Part shown: piece after piece, positions 6,293 to 6,846 of the stretch
Layout of the letters: each line of letters begins with the position of its first letter
Position numbering within the stretch: the stretch's first letter is position 1
NCBI GenBank assembly: GCA_934101235.1
Contig: CAKORH010000052.1
Span: 1-6,846, forward strand
Direction of reading: 5' to 3'
Source: an uncultured Bacilli bacterium
Lineage (GTDB): Bacteria; Bacillota_I; Bacilli_A; RF39; UBA660
Length of the DNA stretch: 6,846 bases
The notes under the pieces: generated by a model
The model's input: only the letters and a program-made list of their open reading frames with translations
Database searches by the model: none
Told to the model about the DNA's origin: nothing
Translations under genes and position numbers: made by a program

Positions 6293-6364
6293 TTATATCA
6301 CCAGTTAATCTTATTACACAAAAAAAGAAATAATTACATACAAATTATTTCTTAAATTTTTATT
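6293..6364. other. Intergenic region between peptidase E and the small ORF
   Basis: These 72 bases hold the peptidase E terminator and the ribosome site of the small ORF. There is no room for a complete promoter with a good -35 box; a TAATAA near 6312-6317 on the minus strand is the only -10-like string. No part of the missing carboxypeptidase 5' end is seen here. Confidence 0.5.
6320..6353 (-). terminator. Rho-independent terminator of the peptidase E gene
   Basis: Two perfect 11-base arms, 6325-6335 and 6343-6353, pair across a seven-base loop (6336-6342). On the minus strand the second arm runs straight into a T tract (rc of 6320-6326, joined to the T's of the arm). It lies 12 bases after the peptidase E stop codon. 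The stem is AT-rich with one G-C pair near its base, but its length and U-tract make it convincing. It would insulate the small ORF and recombinase from upstream transcription. Confidence 0.7.
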
Positions 6365-6846
6365 TTACAAATCATTATTTAAAATTACACATTCATCGTT
6401 ATTACAAATTTTACTAATTATGCCATTTTTAATTTTATAACTTTTCCCGTACAATTTACATTCATTATTTGTTTGCAAAATATATGCACCATCAGTTAAA
6501 GCAATTATCGTTCTATTATATGATTCCTTTATTATTGCATTTCTTTGTAACTTTTTGTTATAATCGTCATTTAGATTTTCTAATATAAAATGCGGTTCAA
6601 TATTAATTGTTGTTAATCCTAATCCTTTTAAATAAGGAGAATTATTTAAGTCTTCGTCACTTTCAGGACTATTGTATACATCACCAGCTGAATTTATCGA
6701 ACCTGCACTTATTCCAACAATGACCGAATCAACATCTTTTAAATATTTCTTTAAATTAATACTATTAAAGAATTTATTTTGAATCAATGTGTTACCTCCA
6801 CATAGAAAAATTAAATCGCAATCTTTCAAAATGCTAGTAATATTTT
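6365..6846 (-). CDS. Peptidase E, family S51 (partial, 5' end outside the window)
   Basis: Family S51 enzymes are cytoplasmic serine dipeptidases, the best known hydrolysing Asp-X dipeptides; some relatives process cyanophycin. The visible 160 residues contain FLCGGNT (the family GGNT loop), GISAGS with the likely nucleophilic Ser, an acidic loop (SPESDEDLNNSP) in the region that should supply the third catalytic residue, and NIEPHF with the likely catalytic His. The frame stays open to the right edge, through Asn-Ile-Thr-Ser-Ile-Leu, so the TTG at 6829 is not the start; about 40-50 N-terminal residues are missing. The gene ends in a good hairpin terminator. Whether it is cargo of the element or host DNA cannot be decided here. 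Substrate preference is also open. Confidence 0.85.
   Translation of the reverse strand, partial: NITSILKDCDLIFLCGGNTLIQNKFFNSINLKKYLKDVDSVIVGISAGSINSAGDVYNSPESDEDLNNSPYLKGLGLTTINIEPHFILENLNDDYNKKLQRNAIIKESYNRTIIALTDGAYILQTNNECKLYGKSYKIKNGIISKICNNDECVILNNDL

Larger units (their letters stand above)
4580..6846 (-). mobile_element. One end of an integrated element carrying a serine recombinase
   Basis: The boundary at about 4580 is defined by the abrupt loss of carboxypeptidase homology at its active-site motif. The 3' end of a large serine recombinase lies right at this boundary. The other boundary is not in the window: the missing 5' part of the carboxypeptidase gene does not appear up to 6846. 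The element, if it is one, is thus longer than about 2.2 kb and could be a prophage, a conjugative element or a small recombinase island. The peptidase E gene at the right end would then be cargo. No phage structural or conjugation gene is visible, so the type stays open. A deletion that brought a recombinase next to a truncated gene would look the same from this side. Confidence 0.6.

Noticed and set aside
1..6846. CRISPR array, tRNA or rRNA genes
   Set aside because: No regularly spaced repeats and no tRNA-like or rRNA-like stretch were seen on either strand.

Overview
The window is very AT-rich. Every gene that can be supported lies on the minus strand, so the order of transcription runs from high to low coordinates. 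Trp is read from TGG and TGA never falls inside an intact gene, so the standard bacterial code applies. Shine-Dalgarno sites are of the AGGAG/AAGGTG type. The presence of spmA and spmB next to a penicillin-binding D,D-carboxypeptidase gene matches the dacB-spmA-spmB sporulation operon known from Bacillus. This points to a low-GC member of the Bacillota, either a spore-former or a relative that kept these genes. I cannot name the species.

Right part (about 4580-6846): a probable mobile element. It holds the truncated end of a peptidase E (family S51) gene that runs off the window, a hairpin terminator, a 36-residue ORF, and a 546-residue large serine recombinase. The small ORF is coupled to the recombinase by a TAATG overlap. 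The 3' end of the recombinase ORF runs into the host gene at about 4579.

Middle (2571-4579): the interrupted host operon. The carboxypeptidase gene starts abruptly at the Lys codon of its SxxK active-site motif. The nucleophilic Ser, the signal peptide and the promoter must lie on the far side of the element, outside the window. The rest keeps the SGN and KTG motifs in one frame but carries two adjacent in-frame stops (TAA TGA) between them. spmA follows after a 13-base gap, and spmB overlaps spmA.

Left part (1-2570): a housekeeping group of fmt (methionyl-tRNA formyltransferase), an unrecognised single-pass membrane protein whose start overlaps the fmt end, and a CDP-alcohol phosphatidyltransferase (PgsA-like) with an unusual C-terminal extension of about 150 residues. 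The last gene has a promoter with perfect -35 and -10 boxes, 17 bases apart, starting inside the end of the upstream gene. A second such -35 box lies at the left edge.

The main point of interest is a serine-recombinase element integrated exactly at the catalytic motif of a sporulation-type carboxypeptidase. The arrangement resembles elements that split sporulation genes, such as skin in sigK or SPbeta in spsM. The two downstream stop codons argue that here the gene is dead rather than restorable.
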